The position numbers and the translations under genes are program-made. Below, piece after piece: positions 9,190-17,827 of a DNA stretch of 64,000 nucleotides. The stretch is from Paenibacillus sp. CF384 (GTDB lineage: Bacteria > Bacillota > Bacilli > Paenibacillales > Paenibacillaceae), in NCBI RefSeq assembly GCF_900106745.1, contig NZ_FNNV01000004.1:273847-337846 (forward strand), written 5' to 3'. Position 1 is the first letter of the stretch, and every line of letters begins with the position of its first letter. Under the pieces are notes generated by a model. The model ran no database searches and was not told the origin of the DNA. It saw only the letters and a program-made list of their open reading frames with translations.

Positions 9190-10883
9190 GACCCATGATC
9201 CGGTTTTTCCTGAACATCCGTTTTAAATCCAAGCTGCTTTTATCCTATTTAATCGTCGTACTCATTCCGATTATGACCTGGGTCATGTACTCTTTTCACC
9301 AAACCAACGGATTCATAGCCGAACAGACGAAAACGAACTTTCAAAATATTGTTCTCACCACCTATAGCAATTTAGGTCAAAAAATGTCCAAAATCGAAAA
9401 TTCTTTCGAGCTGATCACGCAGGATACGACCATGATCCAGATCATCAACGGCCAATACGCCAGCAATTACGATAAATACTACGATATCGTCCACAAATTC
9501 GATCCTATGATTAACGCTCTGCAAATGATGAATCCCGAAATCAAGAAAATCAATATTTTCACGAACGGCGACATTAAGAATGCCAGAGGCATCTTCATGG
9601 ATCTAGCTAGTTTAAGGGATAAATTCACCTACCTATCTGTCGTGGACACGATAGAACCGGTCTGGATATTCGAAGATGGCAAGCTGCATGTAGTGAAACA
9701 GGTCCTGTCGCTTGAGAATGTCAGGGAATCCGCGATTGTCTCTCTTGAGATTGATCCCGCTTTAATTTTCAAGAACAACGTGGCTCTTCAATTCCAGAAT
9801 TACGGCATGCTCATAGCCGACGGCAACGGAACTATCGTTTATCAAGAGGATCATCTCGTGCGTACGGCCACAGGCGGAAGTTTGAAGGAAGTGCTGGCCG
9901 ACCTCCAAAGCAATAGCAACATCATCCTATTTAAACAGAACACCTATCCGAAAGGATGGGATTTTTATATGTATATGGATACCCAGTCTCATGCCATCTC
10001 TATTAATAGTGCTTTCAAATCGACGATCTTCATCGTGCTGGTGTCCGTTGTACTGATCTTCATTGTCAGCATGCTGTTCTCGAGAACATTCGTCAGACGC
10101 ATCACGAAGCTTAACCGACTGCTGTCGGGCGTGGTGGCGGACGGATTCGAGACCAATATCAAGTCGGATTTCAAAGACGAGATCGGCGAAATAACGAACA
10201 GCATCGGAGCTGTGGTCAAGCAAACGAGGCAGTTGATCGATGAAGTGCACAGCAGCCATACACAGCAGCGGGATTCTGAGTTAAAGGCGCTGCAGTCCCA
10301 AATCAATCCTCACTTTCTCTATAACACGTTATCCACGATCAATTGGCAGGCTATCCAAAGCGGCAACAGTGACATTTCGAAACTCGCGATTTCGCTTTCT
10401 TCCTTCTATCGTTCAACTTTAAACAAAGGGAATATGGTGACCACAGTTCAATACGAGTTGGAGAACATTCGGGCTTATCTGGATATACAGCTTAGCATCA
10501 GCCGCCATTCGTTCAACGTCATCTATGAGATCGAAGACCACATTCTCGAATACAATATGCCGAATATTATTTTGCAGCCGGTTGTGGAAAATGCGGTAGA
10601 GCATGGGCTGGTCTCTACGATGAACAGCGGGGATGGCCTCATTATCATTAGAGCGTACGAATCGGGCAATGATATCTTGTTCGAAGTGATCGATAACGGC
10701 GGAGGCATCAGCGAGGAGACCATCAGAGACGTGTTAATCCACGGCAAGAAAGGGTTTGGACTCAAAAACGTCGATAACCGGTTAAAGTTGTATTTTGATC
10801 AGGAATACGGATTGTCCTTCCATAGCATGGAGCCGCATGGCACGAAAGCTACGATAAGGATTCCGAAGTATGTGGAGATCTAA
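9186..10883 (+). CDS. Sensor histidine kinase (YesM family)
   Basis: About 565 residues. Membrane helix near 15-35, an extracellular sensing region, second helix near 285-305 (IFIVLVSVVLIFIVSML), HAMP linker, then the His_kinase box QINPHFLYNT with phospho-His near 376 and a C-terminal ATPase domain (VVENAVEHGL; DNGGGI; GFGLKNVDNRL). The start at 9186 gives an ATGA overlap with the regulator gene; an in-frame ATG at 9195 is also possible. It senses an external sugar-related cue or the loaded binding protein (inference from the operon). Confidence 0.9.
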   Translation: MRPMIRFFLNIRFKSKLLLSYLIVVLIPIMTWVMYSFHQTNGFIAEQTKTNFQNIVLTTYSNLGQKMSKIENSFELITQDTTMIQIINGQYASNYDKYYDIVHKFDPMINALQMMNPEIKKINIFTNGDIKNARGIFMDLASLRDKFTYLSVVDTIEPVWIFEDGKLHVVKQVLSLENVRESAIVSLEIDPALIFKNNVALQFQNYGMLIADGNGTIVYQEDHLVRTATGGSLKEVLADLQSNSNIILFKQNTYPKGWDFYMYMDTQSHAISINSAFKSTIFIVLVSVVLIFIVSMLFSRTFVRRITKLNRLLSGVVADGFETNIKSDFKDEIGEITNSIGAVVKQTRQLIDEVHSSHTQQRDSELKALQSQINPHFLYNTLSTINWQAIQSGNSDISKLAISLSSFYRSTLNKGNMVTTVQYELENIRAYLDIQLSISRHSFNVIYEIEDHILEYNMPNIILQPVVENAVEHGLVSTMNSGDGLIIIRAYESGNDILFEVIDNGGGISEETIRDVLIHGKKGFGLKNVDNRLKLYFDQEYGLSFHSMEPHGTKATIRIPKYVEI

Positions 10884-10996
10884 GAACCCCACACAAACCT
10901 TTACAAAAACTCCTCCCCCATTTAATGAACAATCAATAGTTGCTCTTTACCATAAAGGAAGGAGCTAAATTAGGTTTTTCCAGGAGGAGAGAGCGA

Positions 10997-11854
10997 ATGC
11001 GATTGATTCTGATGGGGGACTTGCATTATCACGATATCGAGGAATTGATTCCGGGGCTGGCTGCGGCTAGGACTGCTTTCTACCACACGTTGCTGGGGCG
11101 ATTTATGAATACGGTCGGGGATTGGCATATATCGCTGGGAGATCTGACGAATGTGGGATCGCCTTCGGAGCTGCAAGGGGTTTATGAGCTGCTGCAGCAC
11201 GAGAAGCAGGGGCGGAGATTCATTCATGTGCTGGGCAACCACGATCTCTACTTACTGCCACGCGAGCAGGTGTTGGAGATGACGGGCCAGAAGCGTTATC
11301 ACGCGATCGATACGGATGAGGCGATGTTAGTGTTTCTGGATACGGCGAGAGAGCTGGACATTACCGACTGGAGCGGTTGGGTGGACGAGGAACAGCTGCG
11401 CTGGTTGGAGGCTTGTGTGGAGCGATCCGGCTCAAAGCCGCTGCTTGTCTTCGGTCATCACCCTGTTTATCGGACGACATCAAGGTCCGAGATGCACAAT
11501 GAATCCATTCATCCCAGCATCGACATGTGGCGCATTCTGAGCCGAAAAAAACAAGGAATTGGCGTGTATTTCAACGGTCACACGCACGTGAATTCAATCG
11601 TTTCGCAGAGCAATTGGACGTTCGTACAGCTGGCTGCCTGCCTGGACCATCCTGAATTCCGAATTGTGGAGGTGGAGGGAGAGCATATCCGAATCTCCAC
11701 GGTCGATGTGGCAGACGAAGGCATGATGGATCATGCGGACCTGATGCACAAGTATATGCCGTTTTTTGACCCGAATCCGGACGGACGCGGACAAAATGCT
11801 GACCGCCATCATGTGATTTCCTTGTGGACATCGGCAGCGGTGCAGCCCTTATAA
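10997..11854 (+). CDS. Calcineurin-like metallophosphoesterase, copy 1
   Basis: 285 residues from the ATG at 10997, preceded by AGGAGGAG. Metal-binding motifs are all present: GDLHYHD near the N-terminus, SLGDLTN, LGNHDLY, FGHHPVY and NGHTH. This is the class III phosphodiesterase (CpdA/GpdQ-like) arrangement. Together with its close paralogue at 13758, which sits in a glycerol-phosphate operon, a role in cleaving glycerophosphodiesters is plausible but unproven. No signal peptide is seen, so it is cytosolic. It is monocistronic, with a perfect hairpin after the stop. Confidence 0.87.
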   Translation: MRLILMGDLHYHDIEELIPGLAAARTAFYHTLLGRFMNTVGDWHISLGDLTNVGSPSELQGVYELLQHEKQGRRFIHVLGNHDLYLLPREQVLEMTGQKRYHAIDTDEAMLVFLDTARELDITDWSGWVDEEQLRWLEACVERSGSKPLLVFGHHPVYRTTSRSEMHNESIHPSIDMWRILSRKKQGIGVYFNGHTHVNSIVSQSNWTFVQLAACLDHPEFRIVEVEGEHIRISTVDVADEGMMDHADLMHKYMPFFDPNPDGRGQNADRHHVISLWTSAAVQPL

Positions 11855-11870
11855 TACATCTCTACAAACT

Positions 11871-11905
11871 GAAAGACCCAAGCGAACCTCTCGCTTGGGT
11901 CTTTC
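11871..11905 (+). terminator. Hairpin terminator after metallophosphoesterase copy 1
   Basis: GAAAGACCCAAGCGA / TCGCTTGGGTCTTTC, perfect 15-bp arms around ACCTC. Its U-rich tail is the end of the stem plus CCTCGT. Confidence 0.7.
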
Positions 11906-12011
11906 CTCGTATAATCCTCGAGACGCTGGGAAACCGTTATTAAGCATTTTTTTCCTATTGGCCGATATCAACTAGTAGTCTTGTAGATGATATTGTAAGG
12001 GGGTATAAATA

Positions 12012-12983
12012 ATTAAGACAGCTCAAAAACATTCGACGACTCATTCCGCGGGTCAAACTAGGGCATCATCTAAAACCTTGACTCCTTCACATTTACATCC
12101 AGTCTTGCAGCTGCAGCGCATGATTGGTAATCGGGCAACCGTCAGTTTATTAAAGGCTAATCAAAAGCCCATACAACGTAATGAATACCCTTCGAACGAC
12201 GAGTTAGAGAGTGCAAGCAATAAGGTGGAAGGCGACGATAACCGCACGCCAGGACTTGCTTTAGCTAAATCCGATGCACAATCGGAACCGGAGTCTATGC
12301 CTGTTGCCAAATATAACGAGGAATTAAAAAGATGGTTTATTGACGGCGAATTGGCGACCGGAACATTTCTATTTGTGACGAAGCGCGATAAAAGCGATCT
12401 GGGAACTCTCTACCTTGCAAAGGATTCGGAGGTAAAAGGCAAACATGATAATGTGAAGCCCGTTGGACATATGGGTCTGGCAAGGAGGGCCGGGGCAGTC
12501 GAGGAGAACAAAGAAGTTGTAGGCTATGCAGGTAATATCGTGTTTACGGAAGGCTACGTTGCGCGTTGGACCAATGATTCCGGGCACTTCACGCCGCCTG
12601 GATTGAAACAGGAGTCTACACAGAAAGATAAGTCCTACTGGGGATTGCCTTATAAAGCTTTCAAAGATTTCAAGACGCTGGGGGACCCGCCCGATACTTC
12701 TCTTGTGAAACCATTTGCCGAAATGATGCAGAAGCGCGAAGAAATTAATCAAGTAATCGAAGAGGCTAAGGAAGAAGCTAATCACAATGAGAAATTTATT
12801 GCTGGAAAAGCTGTGAAAAAACTTAAAGGAGGTTCGTTAATTCCTGAGAGCCTCACACAGGGGAGTGCAAAGAGGCTTATTGAATTCTTTGTTGAAAAAA
12901 GGGCATTGTCTGACGAGGAATTTGCTGTGGAAGGCATGAGAAAAGTGATTAACAAACAAATCATTGTCCTTAAAGATTCATGA
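12012..12983 (+). CDS. Toxin-like/cargo protein with eCIS-associated N-terminal signature; apparent ATT start
   Basis: The frame is open from 12009. There is no ATG, GTG or TTG before TTG at 12078, which lacks a ribosome site, whereas AAGGGGG (11997-12003) stands 8 nt before ATT at 12012. Starting there gives about 323 residues. The N-terminus is basic and Ser/Thr/Gln-rich, followed by HPVLQLQRMIGNRAT and LLKANQKPIQRN. This is the 'LQRxIGNRA..LL' signature found ahead of DUF4157 domains and in cargo of extracellular contractile injection systems. The middle has VGHMGLARRAG, VGYAGNIVFTEGYVARW and NDSGHFTPP, a pattern I loosely associate with polymorphic-toxin-type domains; the C-terminal third is charged and helical. 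No catalytic assignment is made. It lies between the two duplicated phosphoesterases. Confidence 0.6.
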   Translation: MKTAQKHSTTHSAGQTRASSKTLTPSHLHPVLQLQRMIGNRATVSLLKANQKPIQRNEYPSNDELESASNKVEGDDNRTPGLALAKSDAQSEPESMPVAKYNEELKRWFIDGELATGTFLFVTKRDKSDLGTLYLAKDSEVKGKHDNVKPVGHMGLARRAGAVEENKEVVGYAGNIVFTEGYVARWTNDSGHFTPPGLKQESTQKDKSYWGLPYKAFKDFKTLGDPPDTSLVKPFAEMMQKREEINQVIEEAKEEANHNEKFIAGKAVKKLKGGSLIPESLTQGSAKRLIEFFVEKRALSDEEFAVEGMRKVINKQIIVLKDS

Positions 12984-13025
12984 CGCTAGAAATGAATACA
13001 TCCGCATACATGTGAGGTCATGCTA

Positions 13026-13586
13026 ATGAACTATCAAGTTACTTCGAATTGGGATGAGCGCTTATGGCGCAAGGTAGAGCCGGTGTACCGGGAAGCCTTT
13101 CCCGAACATAGAGGGAAGAGCGAGGGCGTCATCCGCCGCATGTTTCAGCGCAAGCTGAGCGAGCTGCATACATGGATGGAAGAAGGCGAAGTCGTCGCTA
13201 TGGCGCTGACAGCGACTGACCCTGAGGCGCATGTGCTCGTAATCGACTATCTCGCCGTGCGGGCAAGTCGAAGAGGCGGCGGTCTTGGCCGCCATTGCGT
13301 GGAAGAGATCAGCGAGTGGGCGAAGTCGTCGGAAGCCTGCCGCGCGATCATTATCGAGGTTGAAGCGGAGCAAACGGAGGAGAATGCGGAGCGCATCCGA
13401 TTCTGGCAGCGGACAGGCTTTCAGCTCACCAGTTATGTGCATCCTTACATCTGGGTGCCTGAGACGTATCACGCGATGTATTTGCCGCTCGCGCCTGCGT
13501 TTAAGCCGGAGGATGATGGTCAATCGCTGTTCTCATTCATCACCAAGTATCACGAGAAAGCGTACCGCGGCGGCGATATTAAATAG
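13026..13586 (+). CDS. GNAT-family N-acetyltransferase
   Basis: 186 residues from ATG 13026; GAGGT is 8 nt upstream, whereas it is too close to the in-frame ATG at 13020. The fold shows LVIDYLAVRASRRGGGLGRHCVEEI, where RRGGGLG is the acetyl-CoA pyrophosphate loop (Q/RxxGxG/A). A FWQRTGFQLTSYVHPYI strand follows. The acceptor substrate is unknown. It lies 42 nt after the toxin-like gene, so the pair may be co-transcribed, and it is closed by a very long hairpin. Confidence 0.85.
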   Translation: MNYQVTSNWDERLWRKVEPVYREAFPEHRGKSEGVIRRMFQRKLSELHTWMEEGEVVAMALTATDPEAHVLVIDYLAVRASRRGGGLGRHCVEEISEWAKSSEACRAIIIEVEAEQTEENAERIRFWQRTGFQLTSYVHPYIWVPETYHAMYLPLAPAFKPEDDGQSLFSFITKYHEKAYRGGDIK

Positions 13587-13590
13587 CATT

Positions 13591-13638
13591 GGATAACGAC
13601 GAAACGGCGGCCTGAGGGCTGCCGTTTCGTCGTTATCC
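13591..13638 (+). terminator. Long hairpin after the acetyltransferase gene
   Basis: GGATAACGACGAAACGGC and its exact complement at 13621-13638, extended inward to a TGAG loop: a 22-bp stem. There is no T-run, so termination efficiency is uncertain. Confidence 0.6.
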
Positions 13639-13757
13639 AAGAACGGAACATGAAGATCTTTACAAAAAGTCCTCCTTCACTTAATGGACAATCAACACTC
13701 GCCCTGTACCCTAAGGAAGAGCATTGACAAATCCATCTATCCAGGAGGAGAGAACGA

Positions 13758-14618
13758 ATGAAACTACTGCTAATGGGTGACTTGCATTATCACGACATTG
13801 ATACTACGATTCCGGGGCTGCCGGAGGCTAGGACGGCTTTCTACGGGACGCTGCTGGAGCAATTCCTGAATACGGATGCCGATGTGCATATATCGCTTGG
13901 GGACCTGACGAATTTCGGCTCGCGCGAGGAGCTGCTGGACGTGTATGATCTGCTGTGGCATGAGAAGCGGAATTTCATTCATGTGCTGGGCAACCATGAT
14001 CTCTACTCGCAGACACGCGAGCAGGTGCTGGAGATTACGGGGCAGGAGCGTTATCACGCCATCGATACGGACGTGGCGACGCTGGTGTTTCTGGACACGG
14101 CTAGAGAAATGAACACTGCCGATTGGAGCGGTTGGATGGATGATGAGCAGCTGCAATGGTTGGCGTACTGCGTGGAGAAATCCGGCACGAAGCCGCTGCT
14201 TGTCTTCGGTCATCACCCTGTGTATCAGACGACGACAAGGTCGGAGCTGGACAAAGGCTCGATTCATCCCAGCATCGACATGTGGAGCATTCTGAATCGG
14301 AAACAAGGAACAGGTGTTTATTTCAACGGGCACACGCATGTGGATTCAATCGTAGCGCAGAACAATTGGACGTTCGTGCAGTTGTCCGCAGCTTTGGATC
14401 AACCTGGCTTCCGCATGGTCGAGCTCGAGGATGAGCAGATCCGCATCTCGGCCATAGATCTCACAGTCGAAGACGAAGGCTTGATGGAGCATGCTGAAAC
14501 CCTTCATAAGCATATCTCGCATTACCGCTACAACCCCGACGCTCGCGGGCTAGACACCGACCGTGAATATAACATTCCCTTGATGCCGGTAACCGCAACA
14601 GCGGAGCAGCCTCAATAA
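13758..14618 (+). CDS. Calcineurin-like metallophosphoesterase, copy 2 (glycerophosphodiesterase candidate)
   Basis: 286 residues, ATG with AGGAGGAG. It is collinear with copy 1 over its whole length and carries the same metal motifs (GDLHYHD, SLGDLTN, LGNHDLY, FGHHPVY, NGHTH). The upstream 100 bp are also related to those of copy 1. Its stop overlaps the start of glpP (TAATG), so the two are translationally coupled. Together with downstream Ugp-like and GlpQ-like genes this supports a GpdQ-like role: release of glycerol-3-phosphate from phosphodiesters (inference). Related cyclic-nucleotide phosphodiesterase activity is the main alternative. Confidence 0.87.
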   Translation: MKLLLMGDLHYHDIDTTIPGLPEARTAFYGTLLEQFLNTDADVHISLGDLTNFGSREELLDVYDLLWHEKRNFIHVLGNHDLYSQTREQVLEITGQERYHAIDTDVATLVFLDTAREMNTADWSGWMDDEQLQWLAYCVEKSGTKPLLVFGHHPVYQTTTRSELDKGSIHPSIDMWSILNRKQGTGVYFNGHTHVDSIVAQNNWTFVQLSAALDQPGFRMVELEDEQIRISAIDLTVEDEGLMEHAETLHKHISHYRYNPDARGLDTDREYNIPLMPVTATAEQPQ

Positions 14619-15250
14619 TGGAGACAACCAGAACGAAGCAGGCTGCTTTGAACCATGCCACCTTTCTGGAGCGCCTTGCCGCGCACAGAATGATCGCTTC
14701 CATTAAGGACCCGAGGCATATTGAGACCGCCTTGTCCTTACGCAACCAGTTGAGCGGCGTCTTCTTGTTAACCGGGCACATCGGCGTTATACAAGGATAT
14801 GTGGATGTGTTCAAGCAGCACGAGCTCCCGGTCTTCCTGCATCTGGAGAAGATCGGCGGTCTCAGCACGGACAATTACGGGTTGGATTATCTGGCGAAGG
14901 TCATTAAGCCGACAGGCATTATTTCGACCAAGACCAATGTCGTGAAGACCGCGAAGAAGATGGGCCTGCTCACCATTCAACGTTTCTTCCTCGTCGATAG
15001 CGAAGGCTTGGACAACATTGCGAAGAGCCTCGCCCTGAGCGAGCCGGATATCGTGGAGGTCATGCCTGCTCGTATTCCTGATATATTTGACAAGGTGAAG
15101 GCGTTCACTTCGCTTCCGATCATTACCGGAGGTTTGCTGTACGAACCTGAGCAGGCGGAGAGTTGTTTGAGACACGGAGCCGCTGCGATCTCGACGTCTA
15201 AGCCGGAGTTATGGAAATGCATAGGATCTTCGCTCCTAACCACTAGATGA
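14618..15250 (+). CDS. glpP: Glycerol-3-phosphate-responsive antiterminator GlpP
   Basis: 210 residues in the GlpP family's usual size (about 190). Landmarks are IASIKDPRHIE, FLLTGHIGVIQGYVD, VFLHLEKIGGLS, IISTKTNVVKTAKKMGLLTIQRFFLVDS, VEVMPARIPDI and LPIITGGLL, covering the TIM-barrel-like core. Known family function: with glycerol-3-phosphate bound, GlpP acts on leader RNA of glp genes and prevents termination. A terminator hairpin of that kind lies in the leader of the next gene, at 15347-15402. The start overlaps the phosphoesterase stop. Confidence 0.93.
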   Translation: METTRTKQAALNHATFLERLAAHRMIASIKDPRHIETALSLRNQLSGVFLLTGHIGVIQGYVDVFKQHELPVFLHLEKIGGLSTDNYGLDYLAKVIKPTGIISTKTNVVKTAKKMGLLTIQRFFLVDSEGLDNIAKSLALSEPDIVEVMPARIPDIFDKVKAFTSLPIITGGLLYEPEQAESCLRHGAAAISTSKPELWKCIGSSLLTTR

Positions 15251-15346
15251 AAATCCATATAATCTTTGCAATAGGATAACCTTGCGTTAACGAAACTGCT
15301 GTATCATTCATTATGAAAAGTAAATAGCGATCGGTTGGAGTAATGG
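15251..15346 (+). promoter_or_regulatory. Candidate promoter region of the ugp-like operon
   Basis: A perfect TATAAT stands at 15258-15263, but I see no convincing -35. A CGTTAACG palindrome (15285-15292) resembles the core of LacI/CcpA-type operators, though the flanks fit the cre consensus poorly. Both assignments are tentative. Confidence 0.3.
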
Positions 15347-15402
15347 AGAAACCTTATCCGCTTGAGGGCTAATAGCCTTCGGCAGGATTAAGGTTTCTTT
15401 TC
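15347..15402 (+). promoter_or_regulatory. Leader terminator hairpin, probable GlpP antitermination target
   Basis: AGAAACCTTATCC (15347-15359) pairs with GGATTAAGGTTTCT (15385-15398), one bulged A, with an inner GAGGGCT/AGCCTTC stem, followed by TTTCTTTTCT. It is a full terminator inside the 5' leader of a transporter gene directly after glpP, 56 nt before the start codon. That is the arrangement GlpP acts on in Bacillus glp leaders (family knowledge). Confidence 0.7.
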
Positions 15403-15457
15403 TGCACCCTCACGATCGTAAAACAAATTAGGTAGAGAAAAGGTGGAGGATTGGACG

Positions 15458-16828
15458 ATGGTTAAGAAGCTTACTACTGTGACACTTGCGATGCTTATGA
15501 CAACAGGAGTGCTGTCGGCATGCGGAGCAAGCGAGAAGAACACGGACAACAACACTAGCGCAAACACAAACACTAGCGCGAATGCCAACACGAACAACAC
15601 GACGGCAGGAGCAGCAGAGCCCGCGACAACAGATGCATCGAAGAAGATCGTAATCAAATATTGGTATGCGTTCGGTGACAAAATCGAAGAAGCCAAGCAG
15701 CACATGGTTCAAACGTTCAATGAGTCGCAGGACAAAATTGAAGTCGTGGCGGAGCACCAAGGCAACTACGAGGATCTCCACGCGAAAGTACAAGCAGCCT
15801 TCGCAGCCGGAGACGCGCCTGCGGTATCCGATCTTGAAATCTCATCCACGGGTGTATTCGCTCACTCCGGCATGCTGGAAGAATTGACAGCTTATGCAGA
15901 GCGCGACAAGGATCAGCTGAAGCTGGATGATTTTAACCCGGGTCTGATGGGCAATGCCTACGTGGACAGCAAGCTGTACGGCCTTCCATTCATGCGCAGC
16001 ACGCCGATTCTATATAAGAACGTCACGATGCTCAAAGACGCCGGACTCGACCCTGCTGGACCAAAAACATGGGATGAGCTGGAAGAATACTCCCGCGTCC
16101 TGAAGTCGAAAGGCAAGCTCGGCATGACGGTACCTGCTGATATCTGGTTCTATGAAGGTCTAGTTGCCCAAAGCGGCGGCAAAATGCTCAGCGAAGACGG
16201 CAAGACAGCCACGTTCAATACGCCTGAAGGTGTTGCGCCAGTTGAGTTCTGGAAGAAGCTGAACAGCGAAGGGTTGATCAAGATCCCGATGGGTGACGAA
16301 GCGGGAGCAACGGCGGATAAAGACTGGTCTAACCAACTGTCTGCATTCAAATTTGCTTCGACGGCCGGCGTAACCGGAAGCCTGGAACTGGCTAAGCAAG
16401 GCGGCTTCGAGATGGAGACTTCGTTCATGCCTTCCAATGTCAGCTACGGCGTTCCGACAGGCGGCTGTCAGCTTGTCATTACGTCGAAGATCAGCGATGA
16501 AGAGAAACAAGCCGCTTGGGAATTCTTGAAATGGATGACTTCGAAAGAAAATACGATCTACCAGCACAAGCATGTCGGTTACTTGCCGACTCGTATGTCC
16601 GCTGTGGAGAGCGATGAGCTGAAGGCGCATTTTGCCGAGTTCCCGCAATTCAAGGTAGCCGTTGATCAGCTGCAATACGCTAGACCGCGCCCAATGGAGA
16701 ACGCATATCCGGAAGTGGCGAAGGTCATCAGAGAAGCGATCGAGAAAGCCATTCTCGATCCGAAAACAACGCCGCAGGAAGCGATGGATCAAGCGGCGGA
16801 GAAAGCCAACAAGCTGCTCGCCAAATAA
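15458..16828 (+). CDS. UgpB-like extracellular solute-binding lipoprotein
   Basis: 456 residues from ATG 15458 (GGTGGAGG 8 nt upstream). Signal peptide with lipobox VLSAC. The body follows E. coli UgpB closely in landmark order: GNYEDLHAKVQAAFAAGDAPA, RSTPILYKNVTMLKDAGLDP, PKTWDELEEY, GVPTGGCQLVI, VGYLPTR and a C-terminal PQEAMDQAAEKANKLL. UgpB binds glycerol-3-phosphate or glycerophosphodiesters outside the membrane. Partners are the ATPase and permeases at 17781-20670. The leader hairpin implies GlpP control. A second hairpin follows the stop, as in the other ABC operon here. Confidence 0.88.
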   Translation: MVKKLTTVTLAMLMTTGVLSACGASEKNTDNNTSANTNTSANANTNNTTAGAAEPATTDASKKIVIKYWYAFGDKIEEAKQHMVQTFNESQDKIEVVAEHQGNYEDLHAKVQAAFAAGDAPAVSDLEISSTGVFAHSGMLEELTAYAERDKDQLKLDDFNPGLMGNAYVDSKLYGLPFMRSTPILYKNVTMLKDAGLDPAGPKTWDELEEYSRVLKSKGKLGMTVPADIWFYEGLVAQSGGKMLSEDGKTATFNTPEGVAPVEFWKKLNSEGLIKIPMGDEAGATADKDWSNQLSAFKFASTAGVTGSLELAKQGGFEMETSFMPSNVSYGVPTGGCQLVITSKISDEEKQAAWEFLKWMTSKENTIYQHKHVGYLPTRMSAVESDELKAHFAEFPQFKVAVDQLQYARPRPMENAYPEVAKVIREAIEKAILDPKTTPQEAMDQAAEKANKLLAK

Positions 16829-16844
16829 GATTTCGCACTACAAC

Positions 16845-16880
16845 CAAGGAGGAGCCTTGCGCTCGCAAGTCTTCTCCTTG
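16845..16880 (+). promoter_or_regulatory. Intercistronic hairpin after the UgpB-like gene
   Basis: CAAGGAG / CTCCTTG outer arms and CTTGC / GCAAG inner arms, without a T-run. It probably lowers expression of the downstream genes relative to the binding protein. Confidence 0.5.
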
Positions 16881-16909
16881 TCATCTCAAGAGCAGGGGAG
16901 CTTGCATCA

Positions 16910-17827
16910 ATGCACAACGAGAATTGGTTGTCTGGGATTAAAGTGGTTATTTTCGATATGGACGGGACGCTCTACCAGGAAGATACCTATCTGGATCGGT
17001 ATATCCGTTACCTCTTAGAGGGCACGGCGCATGAAGGAGAAACCGATGCAGCCATTCAATTAGGGAGAGCGATTCGGGCAGGCGAGCATGCGATCCAATT
17101 CGGACATTTCTATCATAAGCGGGATGATGTGTGGTTGGTTCGAGAGGGAACGTCGTTCGTCCGGGGCAATACCTGGGAGGGGACTAAAGTGGCCGATGAG
17201 CAAGCTCTTGGTTACGGAACGGTGTCTGCCCAAGTGCAGCATCTTGTTCCGATTGGCGACCCATGGGGCATTGCAGCGGCACTTAACCACAGATATAAAC
17301 TTCCCGAACAGAATCTGAAAGCCGCGTTCGATCGGGTTCGTAAGGAAATGGTCGAAGAAGCTCGCTATCAATTCTTCTGCCACACCGACTTGTTCCGAGC
17401 CATCCAAGAGCTGACCGCTGTCGAGATTAAAGCGCTCATGACCAATACCCATCACATTTCCGGTATCGAGTTCACGAGCTATATGGGAATCCGTCATTTG
17501 TTCGAAGAGGTCGTGTACGACGCCAATAAGCCTAACGGCCTTCATTTATACATGAAAACGCTGCTTGAGCAAGGGTACCAGGCACATGAAATTCTGTCGA
17601 TTGGGGATAACCCGTGGAATGATCTGCATCCGGTGAAGCAGCTGGGCGGCAGAACTTGTTTGATCTCTCCTTATCCAAGCAGTGATCGGGAGGTCTGGGA
17701 TTTGCGTTTGCACCATCTGGATGAGCTGGAGCAGCTCATGCGTACGATTCAACAATCCATCACAAGGAGGAACATGGCGGATGGCGAAGATCGAATTGAA
17801 GCAGATCGGCAAGAAGTTCAAGGATGA
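16910..17827 (+). CDS. HAD-superfamily hydrolase, probable phosphatase
   Basis: 305 residues. Catalytic motif I is FDMDGTLY (nucleophile Asp in DxDGT), motif II is near LMTNTH, motif III contributes KPNGLHLY, and motif IV is SIGDNPWNDLHPVKQLG (GDxxxND). The large cap between motifs I and II suggests a small-molecule phosphatase. In this operon glycerol-3-phosphate or a related phosphate ester is a reasonable substrate (inference). The ATG has AGGGGAG upstream. Its 3' end overlaps the start of the ATPase gene by 47 bp. Confidence 0.85.
   Translation: MHNENWLSGIKVVIFDMDGTLYQEDTYLDRYIRYLLEGTAHEGETDAAIQLGRAIRAGEHAIQFGHFYHKRDDVWLVREGTSFVRGNTWEGTKVADEQALGYGTVSAQVQHLVPIGDPWGIAAALNHRYKLPEQNLKAAFDRVRKEMVEEARYQFFCHTDLFRAIQELTAVEIKALMTNTHHISGIEFTSYMGIRHLFEEVVYDANKPNGLHLYMKTLLEQGYQAHEILSIGDNPWNDLHPVKQLGGRTCLISPYPSSDREVWDLRLHHLDELEQLMRTIQQSITRRNMADGEDRIEADRQEVQG

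Noticed and set aside
15285..15292. cre (CcpA) site before the ugp-like operon
   Set aside because: Only the CGTTAACG core fits; the outer TG and CA positions of the consensus do not, so it is kept only as a weak remark in the promoter entry.
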